Shown: positions 1 to 5,528 of the stretch, one piece after another
Numbering within the stretch: the first letter of the stretch is position 1
Layout: each line of letters starts with the position of its first letter
NCBI GenBank assembly: GCA_023428035.1
Contig: JAEYZO010000015.1
Location: 1-5,528, forward strand
DNA from: Pseudomonadota bacterium
Lineage (GTDB): Bacteria; Myxococcota_A; Polyangia; Polyangiales; Ga0077539
DNA length: 5,528 bases
Direction of reading: 5' to 3'
The notes under the pieces: generated by a model
What the model was told of the DNA's origin: nothing
What the model saw: only the letters and a program-made list of their open reading frames with translations
Database searches by the model: none
Position numbers and translations under genes: made by a program

Positions 1-830
1 TGGGTCGGGTCGACCTGGAGGGGGGTCGCGACGGCCGTCCAGAACTTGGGCTCCAGGGCGCCGAGCGCCACGGCGCGGCCGTCTGGGGTGCGGTAGGTGT
101 TGTAGGGGGCGACGCCTCCGTCGAGGGTGTTGCGCCCGCGCGCCGGGGAGGGCTCCCCCGCGTAGACGCTCCCGAGCGCGAAGGTCGCGAGCGGCAGCGC
201 GCCCTCGCACATCGCGACGTCGACCACGCAGCCCTCGCCCGTTCGCCCTCGGTCGATGAGCGCCGCGAGCACGCCCGCCACGGCCCAGAGGGCCCCGCCG
301 GCGATGTCGGCCATCTGCGCGCCCGACACCGCGGGCGGTCCGTCGTCGGGGCCCGTCACGCCGAGCACGCCGGCGCGCGCGAGGTAGCCGATGTCGTGCC
401 CCGCGCGCTTCGCGAGGGGGCCGTCCTGCCCGAAGCCGGTGATGGCGCAGACGATGAGCCTGGGGTTCGCGGCGAGGAGAGACTCGTGGCCCACGCCGAG
501 GCGGTCGAGCACGCCGGGGCGAAAGCCCTCGACGATGACGTCGTAGGCGCTCGCGAGGCGAAGGAGCACCGCGGGGCCCTCGGGGTGCTTGAGGTCGAGC
601 ACCACCGAGCGCTTGTCTCGGTTGATGCACGCGTAGACCGCGCCCTGGGCGCCGCGCATCGGGGGAAAGTGCCGGAGGTAGTCCCCCGGCGCGGGGTCCT
701 CGAGCTTGTCTACTGATGCGCCGAGGTCTGCGAGGCAGAGCGTCGCGAAGGGCCCCGGCAGGAGCCGGGTCATGTCGAGGACGCGCACGCCCTCCAGCGG
801 GCGGCGGGCGTTGATGCGCGGGGCGGCCAT
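1..830 (-). CDS. Alpha-methylacyl-CoA racemase (CaiB/BaiF CoA-transferase family), 3' end cut by window
   Basis: The 276 visible residues match the CaiB/BaiF (CoA_transf_3) fold from its start: RPLEGVRVLDMTRLLPGPFA at 10-29, NRDKRSVVLDLK at 70-81 and VEGFRPGVLDRLG at 100-112. The family includes CoA-transferases and racemases. The subfamily is shown by GHD (His145), MADIAGG (Asp175) and GALEPKFW (Glu260). The spacings of 30 and 85 equal those of the catalytic His126, Asp156 and Glu241 of the Mycobacterium tuberculosis enzyme MCR (recalled from family knowledge). It therefore probably interconverts (2R)- and (2S)-2-methylacyl-CoA esters in the cytoplasm, allowing beta-oxidation of branched acids. 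Relatives are about 360-380 residues, so roughly 90-100 C-terminal residues lie outside the window. The ATG at 830 puts the conserved block at the usual distance from the N-terminus; no clear Shine-Dalgarno precedes it. It lies 43 bases after the VOC gene on the same strand, so it is probably co-transcribed. A plain CoA-transferase is the alternative. Confidence 0.9.
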   Translation of the reverse strand, partial: MAAPRINARRPLEGVRVLDMTRLLPGPFATLCLADLGASVDKLEDPAPGDYLRHFPPMRGAQGAVYACINRDKRSVVLDLKHPEGPAVLLRLASAYDVIVEGFRPGVLDRLGVGHESLLAANPRLIVCAITGFGQDGPLAKRAGHDIGYLARAGVLGVTGPDDGPPAVSGAQMADIAGGALWAVAGVLAALIDRGRTGEGCVVDVAMCEGALPLATFALGSVYAGEPSPARGRNTLDGGVAPYNTYRTPDGRAVALGALEPKFWTAVATPLQVDPT

Positions 831-861
831 GCACCGCGGTCTACCAGCGCGCCCGCTGGAG
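792..861. repeat. Inverted repeats with competing pairings around the racemase start codon
   Basis: The 12-base arm CTCCAGCGGGCG at 792-803 is the exact reverse complement of 850-861, so the arms bracket the racemase ATG at 828-830. The right arm also takes part in a tighter hairpin: CCAGCG at 844-849 pairs with CGCTGG at 854-859 around a 4-base loop. The two pairings share bases and cannot coexist. There is no T-run after the short hairpin in the minus-strand direction, so it does not look like an intrinsic terminator. The pairings are read directly from the sequence; a regulatory role is only inferred, and high GC makes chance pairings more likely. Confidence 0.4.
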
Positions 862-873
862 CGACAACGGCCT

Positions 874-1620
874 TCAGGCCGGCCGCGGGAGGCCCTCGAA
901 GAAGCACACCGTCGCGCCCTGCGGGTCCTGCGTGATCGAGAAGTGCCCGATGGTCGGCACCTCGACGCGCTCCATCAGCACCTTGCCGCCGTTGCGGGTC
1001 ACGCGGCCGTTGGCCTCGTTGAGGTTGTCGGTGGCGACGTACGTGAGCCAGTGCGCGGGCGCTCCCGGCGGGGGCTCGCTGATCGACGCCGCCATCCGCT
1101 CGCCGAAGTTGAACACGGGCATCCCCGCGCCTTCGCCCACGGTCCACCCCACGACGTGGGTGTAGAAGTCCTTCGCGGCGGCCAGGTCGGTGGCGCTCAG
1201 GTGCTCCCAGCAGAACTCCCCGGGCGCGGGCATCCCGATGTCGCTCTCCTCGCCCGCGGTGCGGAAGAGCGTGAACACCGCGCCCTGCGGGTCCATCACC
1301 ACCGTCCAGCGCCCGATCCCCTCCCCGGTCTCGGGCCCGTGGAGGATCTTCGCCCCCTTGGCCTTCGCGCGCTCCGTCGCGGCGTCGACGTCGCTCACCG
1401 CCACCATCGAGCCCCAGTGCGGCGGCATCTCCTGCCCCGGCGGGATCGCCATGAGCCCGCCCACGTCCTTCTCCCCCACCTGCAGCAGCGTGTAGGTGAA
1501 GCCGTTGCCCATGTCGACGGGCTTGAACCTCCAGCCCGCGACCTCGCCGTAGTACCTCTTCGCGGCCTCGACGTCGGTGGTCATCAGCTCACGCCAGACG
1601 AACATCCCCTCGTTCTTCAT
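874..1620 (-). CDS. Two-domain VOC (glyoxalase/bleomycin-resistance/dioxygenase fold) protein
   Basis: This 248-residue protein consists of two tandem VOC domains, at about residues 6-120 and 134-243. The halves line up: FVWRELMTTD (7-16) with FCWEHLSATD (136-145), PHWGSMVAVSDVDAA (67-81) with AHWLTYVATDNLNEA (189-203), and the shared DPQGA at 110-114 and 231-235. FYTHVVGW and RYYGEVAGW are typical of the helix and strand after the first beta strand. It resembles the CFP30B-type group of VOC proteins, whose substrates are mostly unknown. No signal peptide is seen, so it is probably cytoplasmic. The frame stays open upstream to 1731, but I chose the ATG at 1620 because GGAGG at 1633-1629 lies 8 bases before it and the VOC fold begins at once. 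The ATG at 1626 is only 2 bases from GGAGG. The gene follows prkA and precedes the racemase. The reaction cannot be told from sequence. Confidence 0.88.
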   Translation of the reverse strand: MKNEGMFVWRELMTTDVEAAKRYYGEVAGWRFKPVDMGNGFTYTLLQVGEKDVGGLMAIPPGQEMPPHWGSMVAVSDVDAATERAKAKGAKILHGPETGEGIGRWTVVMDPQGAVFTLFRTAGEESDIGMPAPGEFCWEHLSATDLAAAKDFYTHVVGWTVGEGAGMPVFNFGERMAASISEPPPGAPAHWLTYVATDNLNEANGRVTRNGGKVLMERVEVPTIGHFSITQDPQGATVCFFEGLPRPA

Positions 1621-1628
1621 CGCCATTA

Positions 1629-1633
1629 CCTCC
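1629..1633 (-). promoter_or_regulatory. Shine-Dalgarno site of the VOC gene
   Basis: The plus-strand CCTCC reads GGAGG on the minus strand, a perfect anti-16S core. It lies 8 bases before the ATG at 1620, a normal spacing, and only 2 bases before the ATG at 1626. It therefore decides for the downstream start. It is the clearest ribosome binding site of the minus-strand genes here. Confidence 0.7.
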
Positions 1634-1671
1634 AGCGGGCGCCCCTGTCGCGCCGGTTGCGCCACGACCCG

Positions 1672-1693
1672 GGTGCCCCCCAGAACGGGCACC
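1672..1693. repeat. Hairpin in the prkA-VOC intergenic gap
   Basis: GGTGCCC at 1672-1678 is the exact reverse complement of GGGCACC at 1687-1693, with an 8-base loop. It lies 77 bases after the prkA stop and 51 bases before the VOC start. No T-run follows on the minus strand, so a classical intrinsic terminator is not supported. It could be a processing or stabilising structure in the transcript, or an operator. The pairing is seen; the role is not known. Confidence 0.4.
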
Positions 1694-1713
1694 TCGTCCG
1701 CGGCGCGGTGAAC

Positions 1714-1741
1714 ATTCGTCCAGCCCGTCACGAGGGGTCAA
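1714..1741 (-). promoter_or_regulatory. Possible weak promoter for the VOC gene
   Basis: On the minus strand TTGACC (1741-1736) resembles a sigma-70 -35 box and is followed after 16 bases by ACGAAT (1719-1714), a poor -10 match sharing three positions with TATAAT. It would give a leader of roughly 85 bases containing the 1672-1693 hairpin. The good -35 and weak -10 would suit an activated promoter or a chance match. Without it, the VOC gene would depend on read-through from prkA. Confidence 0.25.
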
Positions 1742-1769
1742 CAAGGCGACGTCGAATTCACGGAAAGGG

Positions 1770-4016
1770 CTATCTCGCAGGCGATTCGGCGTAGCGCTCG
1801 CGGAGCAGGGCGTCGGCCGCGTCCCTCGCGCAGTGCTCGCAGTAGCCCACGGTCTTCAGGCGCTCGAAGGTGCCCTCGGCGCGGGCGCGGGCGTCGGCCT
1901 CGAGGCTCGCCGCGTCAGACAGCAGCCGCAGGAGGTCCTGCGTCGCCTGCACGATCTGCTTCCTCCGCTCCTTGAAGAAGTGATCGCGCAGCGCCGCGAG
2001 CTGCTGCGGAAAGATCTGCCCGTAGGGCACCTTCTCGCCCGGGTGGTCGAGGGCCCACGCCGCGAGCCGCGACATCACGTTCCGCCGCACCTCGTCGGCC
2101 GACCCGCTCATGCCGATGAGCTTCTCGACCTCGCGCAGCATGGCCTCGTCGGCGGGCTCGTCCTTGCGCGACACCCGGTTGTGGATCTTCTCGCCCTTCA
2201 GCCACGCCGACACGTGCGTGACGTAGCGCTCGAAGGACTCCACGTAGCGCGCCTCGTCGACGAGCCCCGTCGCGTCGCGCACCTCGCCCTCGACCTCGTC
2301 GAGGAGCCTCACCCTCAGCGACTTCAAGAAGCCCCGGGCGTCGTGGTAGCCGCCCGCGACGGTCTCCATCCGCAGCCACTCGAACTCGCTCTTGCGCCCC
2401 GAGAGCTCGCCCAGCCGGTCGAGCACCGCGAAGGGCGAGAGGCACTTGAACTCCGGCGCGTGCGCCGCGTCGAGGATCACCCCACGGATCTCCCGCGGCG
2501 AGGCGCCCACCCGGCCCTCGTACATGGTCTGCGACTCGCCCTCGCGCCAGAGCGACTCGATGCCGGCCTTGAGGTCCTTGGCCTGCTCGTCGTTGTAGCG
2601 CTGCGGCACGGCGCCCGACGCGAGGAGCTCGGCCTTCTCCATCGGCGTGAGGTCGCCCACCAGCGACGCGAGCGCGCGGGGGAGACGGTCCGCCGCGGGC
2701 TTTCGCAGCCGCGAGAGGACGGCGAAGATCGCGGCCATCTCGACGGCGTGCGGCGCGACGTGGCGGTCGATGCCGGGCAGCGCCTGGCGGTCGTAGATGC
2801 GAGCCTCGTCCTTCCAGTCGAGGAGGTAGGGCGCGCGGGCGAGCTCGAGGCGACCCCGGAACGAGGGGTACTCCGGGTGCTCGCGGAAGGCGTCGAGGTG
2901 CGCCTCGTTCGAGCTGCCGATGAGCACGACGTTGGGCGCGAGGTTCGAGGTCGTGAGCGCGACTTCTCCGCTCTCGATCATCAGGAGGAGGTACTTCCAC
3001 GCGTCGAGGGGGCGCTTGAGGAGGTCGCTGTACTCCAGCGCTCCTCCCGCGGCGTCGACGAGCTCGCCGAAGGGCTCGAAGAGGGTGGTGTTCTGCAGCG
3101 TGGGCGGCAGCGCAGAGAGCGAGCGCGGGGCCGTGACCTGCCGCTCCCGCGCGTCGACGGCCATCTGCGGGCCGAGGGTGACCGCGCCCTGGCGGTAGCG
3201 CCGCGAGACGTACCAGCGCTCGACCTGCACGTGCGCGAGCACCTTCGAGAGGTCTCCGCGGTACGCGCTCAGGAGCGACTGGAAGACCATCTGGCACTTG
3301 TGGCAGAGCCCGCCGCGGGTGAGGAGCGTCGGCGCGGGCTCTCTGCCCCCGGCGAAGGCGCGGTCGACGATGGGGTCGCGCACGCTCGACGGCAGGAGCA
3401 GCATCGGGTGGTCGCGCACCTCGCAGAGGAGCCGCGCGTCGATGGACCCCTCGTCGAGGTGGGCGTAACTCTCGCCGGGCCGGGGGCCGTCGTCTTCGCG
3501 CGCGCCGAAGCCGAAGCCGATGCGCCCCGCCTCGGTGCTCCTCGCGCGAGGGAACACCCAGTGGAAGCGGTAGAGCGCCCCCGCGTCTTGCTGGGAGTAG
3601 TCCTCCATGGCGCGGAGCACGCAGCCCGCGAGGGTGCTCTTGGCGCTGCCGTTGGGGCCGTGCAGGAGGATCAAGCGGTTGACCGCGCCCTGCCGCGCGA
3701 AGTTGGCGACGGCGCGGTAGACCTCGGACTGCAGGAGCTCGTGGCCGACGAGGGCGTCGCGCTGGCCGGCCTCGTCCTCCCAGGGCAGGTCGAAGAGGCG
3801 CCAGCGGGTGAAGCGGCCGTAGGGCTTCAGCACGGGCTCGGTGCCGTAGTGGTCGAAGAGGTCGCGCAGGTAGCGCGCGGCGTCGCGGCCGTAGCGCCGG
3901 GGGTCTGCGAGGAAGAGCTCGAGGTACTGCTCGAAGCTCAGCACCCGGCGCGCGCCGGCGAAGCGCTCGCGCTCCGCGTCGAGGAGCGCGCGCACCTCGT
4001 CGAGTGACGTTGGCAT
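1770..4016 (-). CDS. prkA: PrkA-type AAA+ serine protein kinase, long form with two CxxC motifs
   Basis: The 748-residue protein has the order of the PrkA family: an N-terminal helical part, an AAA_PrkA ATPase domain (about 90-440) and the PrkA C-terminal domain (about 500-700). Visible motifs are the P-loop GPNGSAKS at 120-127 (Lys126), a Walker-B-like ALEYSDLLKRP at 326-336, sensor 1 VVLIGSSNEAH at 363-373, and a sensor-2-like GASPREI with Arg508. Relatives (YeaG of E. coli, PrkA of Bacillus) phosphorylate protein substrates in stress and stationary phase or sporulation; Lon-like protease activity has also been reported. It is about 100 residues longer than E. coli YeaG (644). CxxC pairs lie at 238/241 and 726/729. 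The P-loop has Ala before Lys where YeaG has Gly. The ATG at 4016 starts a plausible N-terminus 11 bases after tsaE; the frame is open to 4172, but that part overlaps tsaE and is unlike PrkA. No clear Shine-Dalgarno is seen, so coupling to tsaE is likely. The usual partners YeaH and SpoVR are not adjacent. Confidence 0.93.
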   Translation of the reverse strand: MPTSLDEVRALLDAERERFAGARRVLSFEQYLELFLADPRRYGRDAARYLRDLFDHYGTEPVLKPYGRFTRWRLFDLPWEDEAGQRDALVGHELLQSEVYRAVANFARQGAVNRLILLHGPNGSAKSTLAGCVLRAMEDYSQQDAGALYRFHWVFPRARSTEAGRIGFGFGAREDDGPRPGESYAHLDEGSIDARLLCEVRDHPMLLLPSSVRDPIVDRAFAGGREPAPTLLTRGGLCHKCQMVFQSLLSAYRGDLSKVLAHVQVERWYVSRRYRQGAVTLGPQMAVDARERQVTAPRSLSALPPTLQNTTLFEPFGELVDAAGGALEYSDLLKRPLDAWKYLLLMIESGEVALTTSNLAPNVVLIGSSNEAHLDAFREHPEYPSFRGRLELARAPYLLDWKDEARIYDRQALPGIDRHVAPHAVEMAAIFAVLSRLRKPAADRLPRALASLVGDLTPMEKAELLASGAVPQRYNDEQAKDLKAGIESLWREGESQTMYEGRVGASPREIRGVILDAAHAPEFKCLSPFAVLDRLGELSGRKSEFEWLRMETVAGGYHDARGFLKSLRVRLLDEVEGEVRDATGLVDEARYVESFERYVTHVSAWLKGEKIHNRVSRKDEPADEAMLREVEKLIGMSGSADEVRRNVMSRLAAWALDHPGEKVPYGQIFPQQLAALRDHFFKERRKQIVQATQDLLRLLSDAASLEADARARAEGTFERLKTVGYCEHCARDAADALLRERYAESPAR

Positions 4017-4027
4017 CGCCGCGGAGA

Positions 4028-4489
4028 CTACAGCGACTCGACGGCGGAGAGCAGGCGCTCGACGCGAGGGCCTCGGCCGTCGAGGCTCACCCGGCGGGTG
4101 CTGGGGCCCGTCACGTCGAGGGTGACCAAGAGGGCCCCGGCGGGGATCACCTCGGGGAAGCGCTCGGCCCACTCGACCACGACCACGCCCGCGGCGCCGC
4201 GCTCGAAGAGCCCGACCTCGCGGAGCTCGTCGGCGTGCCCGAGGCGGTACAGGTCGGCGTGCAGGAGGGCGACGCGGCCCGAGTGCTCGTTCACCACGGT
4301 GAAGGTGGGAGAGGTCACGCGGGTCGTGGGCGGCACGCCGAGGCCGAGGGCGAGGTGCTGGGCGAAGTAGGTCTTTCCCGCGCCGAGGGGGCCCGAGAGC
4401 GCGATGACGTCGCCGGGCTGCGCGGCGCGCCCGAGGGCGACCGCGAGGGCGGCCACGCGGCGCCTTCCAGCGGAGACGGTGAGCGGCAC
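4028..4489 (-). CDS. tsaE: tRNA threonylcarbamoyladenosine biosynthesis ATPase TsaE
   Basis: The 153 residues fit TsaE (YjeE family, usually about 150). Its motifs are GDVIALSGPLGAGKTYF with the P-loop at 33-40 (Lys39, Thr40), the switch-like TSPTFTVVNEH at 59-69, HADLYRL at 77-83 (Asp79), and VVVEWAER at 103-110 (Glu106). TsaE is the cytoplasmic ATPase that works with TsaB and TsaD to make t6A at position 37 of ANN-decoding tRNAs and is essential in many bacteria. The P-loop has Pro34 where Asp or Glu is common and Tyr41 where Thr is common, both outside the nucleotide-gripping residues. The start is a GTG at 4489; no ATG or other GTG lies in frame just upstream, and the N-terminus then has normal length. 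No clear Shine-Dalgarno precedes it. It is probably the first gene of a unit with prkA. Neither TsaB nor TsaD is in the window. Confidence 0.95.
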   Translation of the reverse strand: MPLTVSAGRRRVAALAVALGRAAQPGDVIALSGPLGAGKTYFAQHLALGLGVPPTTRVTSPTFTVVNEHSGRVALLHADLYRLGHADELREVGLFERGAAGVVVVEWAERFPEVIPAGALLVTLDVTGPSTRRVSLDGRGPRVERLLSAVESL

Positions 4490-4504
4490 CGGGCGATGGT
4501 GACC

Positions 4505-4531
4505 GACGCGCGAGGCGCTGTGAAGACGCGC
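4505..4531. repeat. Direct repeat upstream of the rimK promoter
   Basis: GACGCGC occurs at 4505-4511 and again at 4525-4531, 20 bases apart, about two helical turns. The second copy ends one base before the -35 box of the rimK promoter. The position would suit an activator or repressor binding site in the shared tsaE-rimK region. The repeat is short and GC-rich and could be chance. Confidence 0.25.
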
Positions 4532-4532
4532 C

Positions 4533-4560
4533 TTGACTCCCCCGACCCCTCCCCTAGGAT
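4533..4560 (+). promoter_or_regulatory. Sigma-70-type promoter of rimK
   Basis: TTGACT at 4533-4538 (five of six consensus positions) and TAGGAT at 4555-4560 (four of six, including the key first two and last bases) are separated by 16 bases. Transcription would begin near 4567, leaving a leader of about 24 bases before the rimK ATG at 4591. The AT-containing boxes stand out in the otherwise GC-rich 101-base gap. No comparable minus-strand promoter for tsaE is visible in this gap. Confidence 0.6.
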
Positions 4561-4590
4561 CGCGCCCCCTCCGCGCGGCGGACGGGACCG

Positions 4591-5528
4591 ATGAACCTCC
4601 TCATCCTCTCGCGCAAGGCGTCGATCTACTCCACGCGTCGGCTGACCGAGGCCGCGATGGCGCGGGGCCACGCGGTCACGGTGGTCGACCCGCTGGAGTT
4701 CTCGCTGGTGGTGACCCGACGTCGGCCGCTCTTGTTCCTGCGCGGGGCCGAGGTCGAGGGCGTCGATCTGGTGATCCCGAGGATCGGGGCTTCGATCACG
4801 AGCTACGGGCTCGCGGTGGTGCGGCAGTTCGACATGATGGGGGTGCCGGTGCTGAACAACGCCGTGGCCATCGCGCGCTCCCGCGACAAGCTCCGCGCGA
4901 TGCAGCTCCTCACGCGAAAGGACATCGACATCCCGACGACGGTGTGCACGAAGACCTCGGCGCACATCGACGCCGCCCTGGCGCTCGTCGGGGGCCCGCC
5001 CGCGGTGGTGAAGCTCCACCAGGGCACCCAGGGCATCGGGGTGATGTACGCCGAGACGCGCCACGCGATCGGCTCGATCCTCGAGGCCTTCTGGACGCTC
5101 GGGCAGGACCTGATCCTCCAGGAGTTCGTGGCCGAGTCGAAGGGCCGCGACGTGCGGGCCATCGTGGTGGGCCGCAAGGTGGTGGCGGCGATGCGGCGCC
5201 GCGCGCAGAAGGGCGAGTTCCGCTCGAACCTGCACCGCGGGGCCGAGCCCGAGGCGGTCCCCGTGGCGTCGCTCGACCCTCGCTACGCGCGCACCGCGGT
5301 CGAGGCCTGCAAGGTGATGGGCCTCGAGGTCGCGGGGGTCGACATGCTCGAGACGCGCGGCGGGCCGAAGATCCTCGAGATCAACAGCTCGCCGGGCCTC
5401 GAGGGCATCGAGCGCGCGACGAACGAAGACATCGCGGGCCGGGTGATCCGCCACGCCGAGCGCTTCGTGCGGAGGCGTCAAGAGCGCCTGCGCGACCGCG
5501 ACGTCGACGGCGAGCGGGCGTCTCGGCC
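4591..5528 (+). CDS. rimK: RimK-type alpha-L-glutamate ligase (ATP-grasp), 3' end cut by window
   Basis: The 312 visible residues follow E. coli RimK (300 residues) almost throughout: LSRKASIYSTRRLTEAA at 6-22, VIPRIGASIT at 61-70, AIARSRDKLRAMQLL at 93-107, VVKLHQGTQGIGV at 139-151, FRSNLHRG at 210-217 and ILEINSSPGLEGIE at 261-274. ATP-grasp residues are visible: Lys100 and Lys141 for nucleotide binding, and Asp251, Glu263 and Asn265 for metal. In E. coli the enzyme adds glutamates to the C-terminus of ribosomal protein S6 and can make poly-alpha-glutamate; the substrate here is not shown. The ATG at 4591 matches the family N-terminus; a weak GGGA lies just before it. The reading frame is still open at the window end, already longer than the E. 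coli protein, with a charged Arg/Glu/Asp tail from about residue 291. It is transcribed away from tsaE from its own promoter. A RimK-like ligase with another acceptor is the alternative. Confidence 0.94.
   Translation, partial: MNLLILSRKASIYSTRRLTEAAMARGHAVTVVDPLEFSLVVTRRRPLLFLRGAEVEGVDLVIPRIGASITSYGLAVVRQFDMMGVPVLNNAVAIARSRDKLRAMQLLTRKDIDIPTTVCTKTSAHIDAALALVGGPPAVVKLHQGTQGIGVMYAETRHAIGSILEAFWTLGQDLILQEFVAESKGRDVRAIVVGRKVVAAMRRRAQKGEFRSNLHRGAEPEAVPVASLDPRYARTAVEACKVMGLEVAGVDMLETRGGPKILEINSSPGLEGIERATNEDIAGRVIRHAERFVRRRQERLRDRDVDGERASR

Noticed and set aside
791..1641. The 13-base sequence CCTCCAGCGGGCG repeated at 791-803 and 1629-1641
   Set aside because: One copy is coding sequence for RPLEG-type residues in the racemase and the other is the VOC ribosome-binding region; the match is short, GC-rich and not extended by its flanks, so chance is the simpler reading.
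1672..1693. The hairpin as an intrinsic terminator of prkA
   Set aside because: No T-run follows it on the minus strand and it lies 77 bases after the stop codon.
1621..1731. Extension of the VOC protein upstream to 1731
   Set aside because: The added residues do not belong to the VOC fold, and a GGAGG at correct spacing marks the ATG at 1620.
706..1794. A 362-codon open frame on the plus strand across the racemase start and the VOC gene
   Set aside because: It runs antisense to two recognisable proteins and an intergenic gap, and its product is rich in Arg and His without any domain.
1833..4007. A 724-codon open frame on the plus strand, antisense to prkA
   Set aside because: High GC with few stop codons makes long shadow frames. 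Its product is a low-complexity run of Arg, Glu, Leu, Val and Ala with no family motif, while the opposite strand has a complete PrkA.
4017..4172. Extension of prkA upstream to an earlier start at 4172
   Set aside because: The added 52 residues are Pro/Arg-rich, overlap tsaE coding sequence and do not resemble PrkA N-termini.
4315..5481. A 388-codon open frame on the minus strand opposite rimK
   Set aside because: rimK on the plus strand matches its family throughout, and this frame also runs through the tsaE P-loop region in another frame; its product is Arg/His-rich and without motifs.
1..5528. tRNA or rRNA genes, CRISPR arrays, insertion sequences, toxin-antitoxin or defence genes
   Set aside because: I looked on both strands and saw no repeat-spacer pattern, terminal inverted repeats, transposase motifs or structured RNA gene; nearly all of the window is accounted for by the five genes.

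Overview
The window is very GC-rich with strong G/C preference at third codon positions. It carries five protein-coding genes packed with short gaps. Together with the long, two-CxxC form of the PrkA kinase and the close RimK, this suggests a high-GC soil or marine proteobacterium-like organism, most plausibly a myxobacterium or relative (inference from composition and gene types, not proven). I see no rRNA, tRNA, CRISPR array, insertion sequence or phage gene, and no sign of recent transfer; this looks like chromosomal backbone.

Layout. Four genes lie on the minus strand and one on the plus strand. Read in the direction of minus-strand transcription (right to left): tsaE (4489 to 4028), a P-loop ATPase of tRNA t6A synthesis; 11 bases later prkA (4016 to 1770), an AAA+ serine protein kinase of 748 residues; 149 bases later a two-domain VOC (glyoxalase-fold) protein (1620 to 874); 43 bases later an alpha-methylacyl-CoA racemase of the CaiB/BaiF family (830 to beyond base 1), cut by the window edge. 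Divergent from tsaE, after a 101-base intergenic region with a good sigma-70-type promoter, rimK (4591 to beyond 5528) encodes an ATP-grasp glutamate ligase, also cut by the window edge.

Functional reading. tsaE and prkA are close enough to be co-transcribed. The VOC gene has its own Shine-Dalgarno, a possible promoter and a hairpin in the 149-base gap, so it and the racemase may be a second unit. tsaE, prkA and rimK all concern translation or protein modification (tRNA modification, serine phosphorylation, glutamylation), but a functional link is only inferred from position. The VOC protein and racemase are metabolic, the racemase acting on 2-methyl-branched acyl-CoAs.

The most interesting points are the PrkA variant (modified P-loop, two CxxC pairs, extra length, no YeaH or SpoVR partner adjacent), the racemase catalytic triad spacing that resolves its subfamily, the duplicated VOC fold, and alternative inverted repeats around the racemase start. 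I did not find a clearly new multi-gene system; the genes belong to known families.
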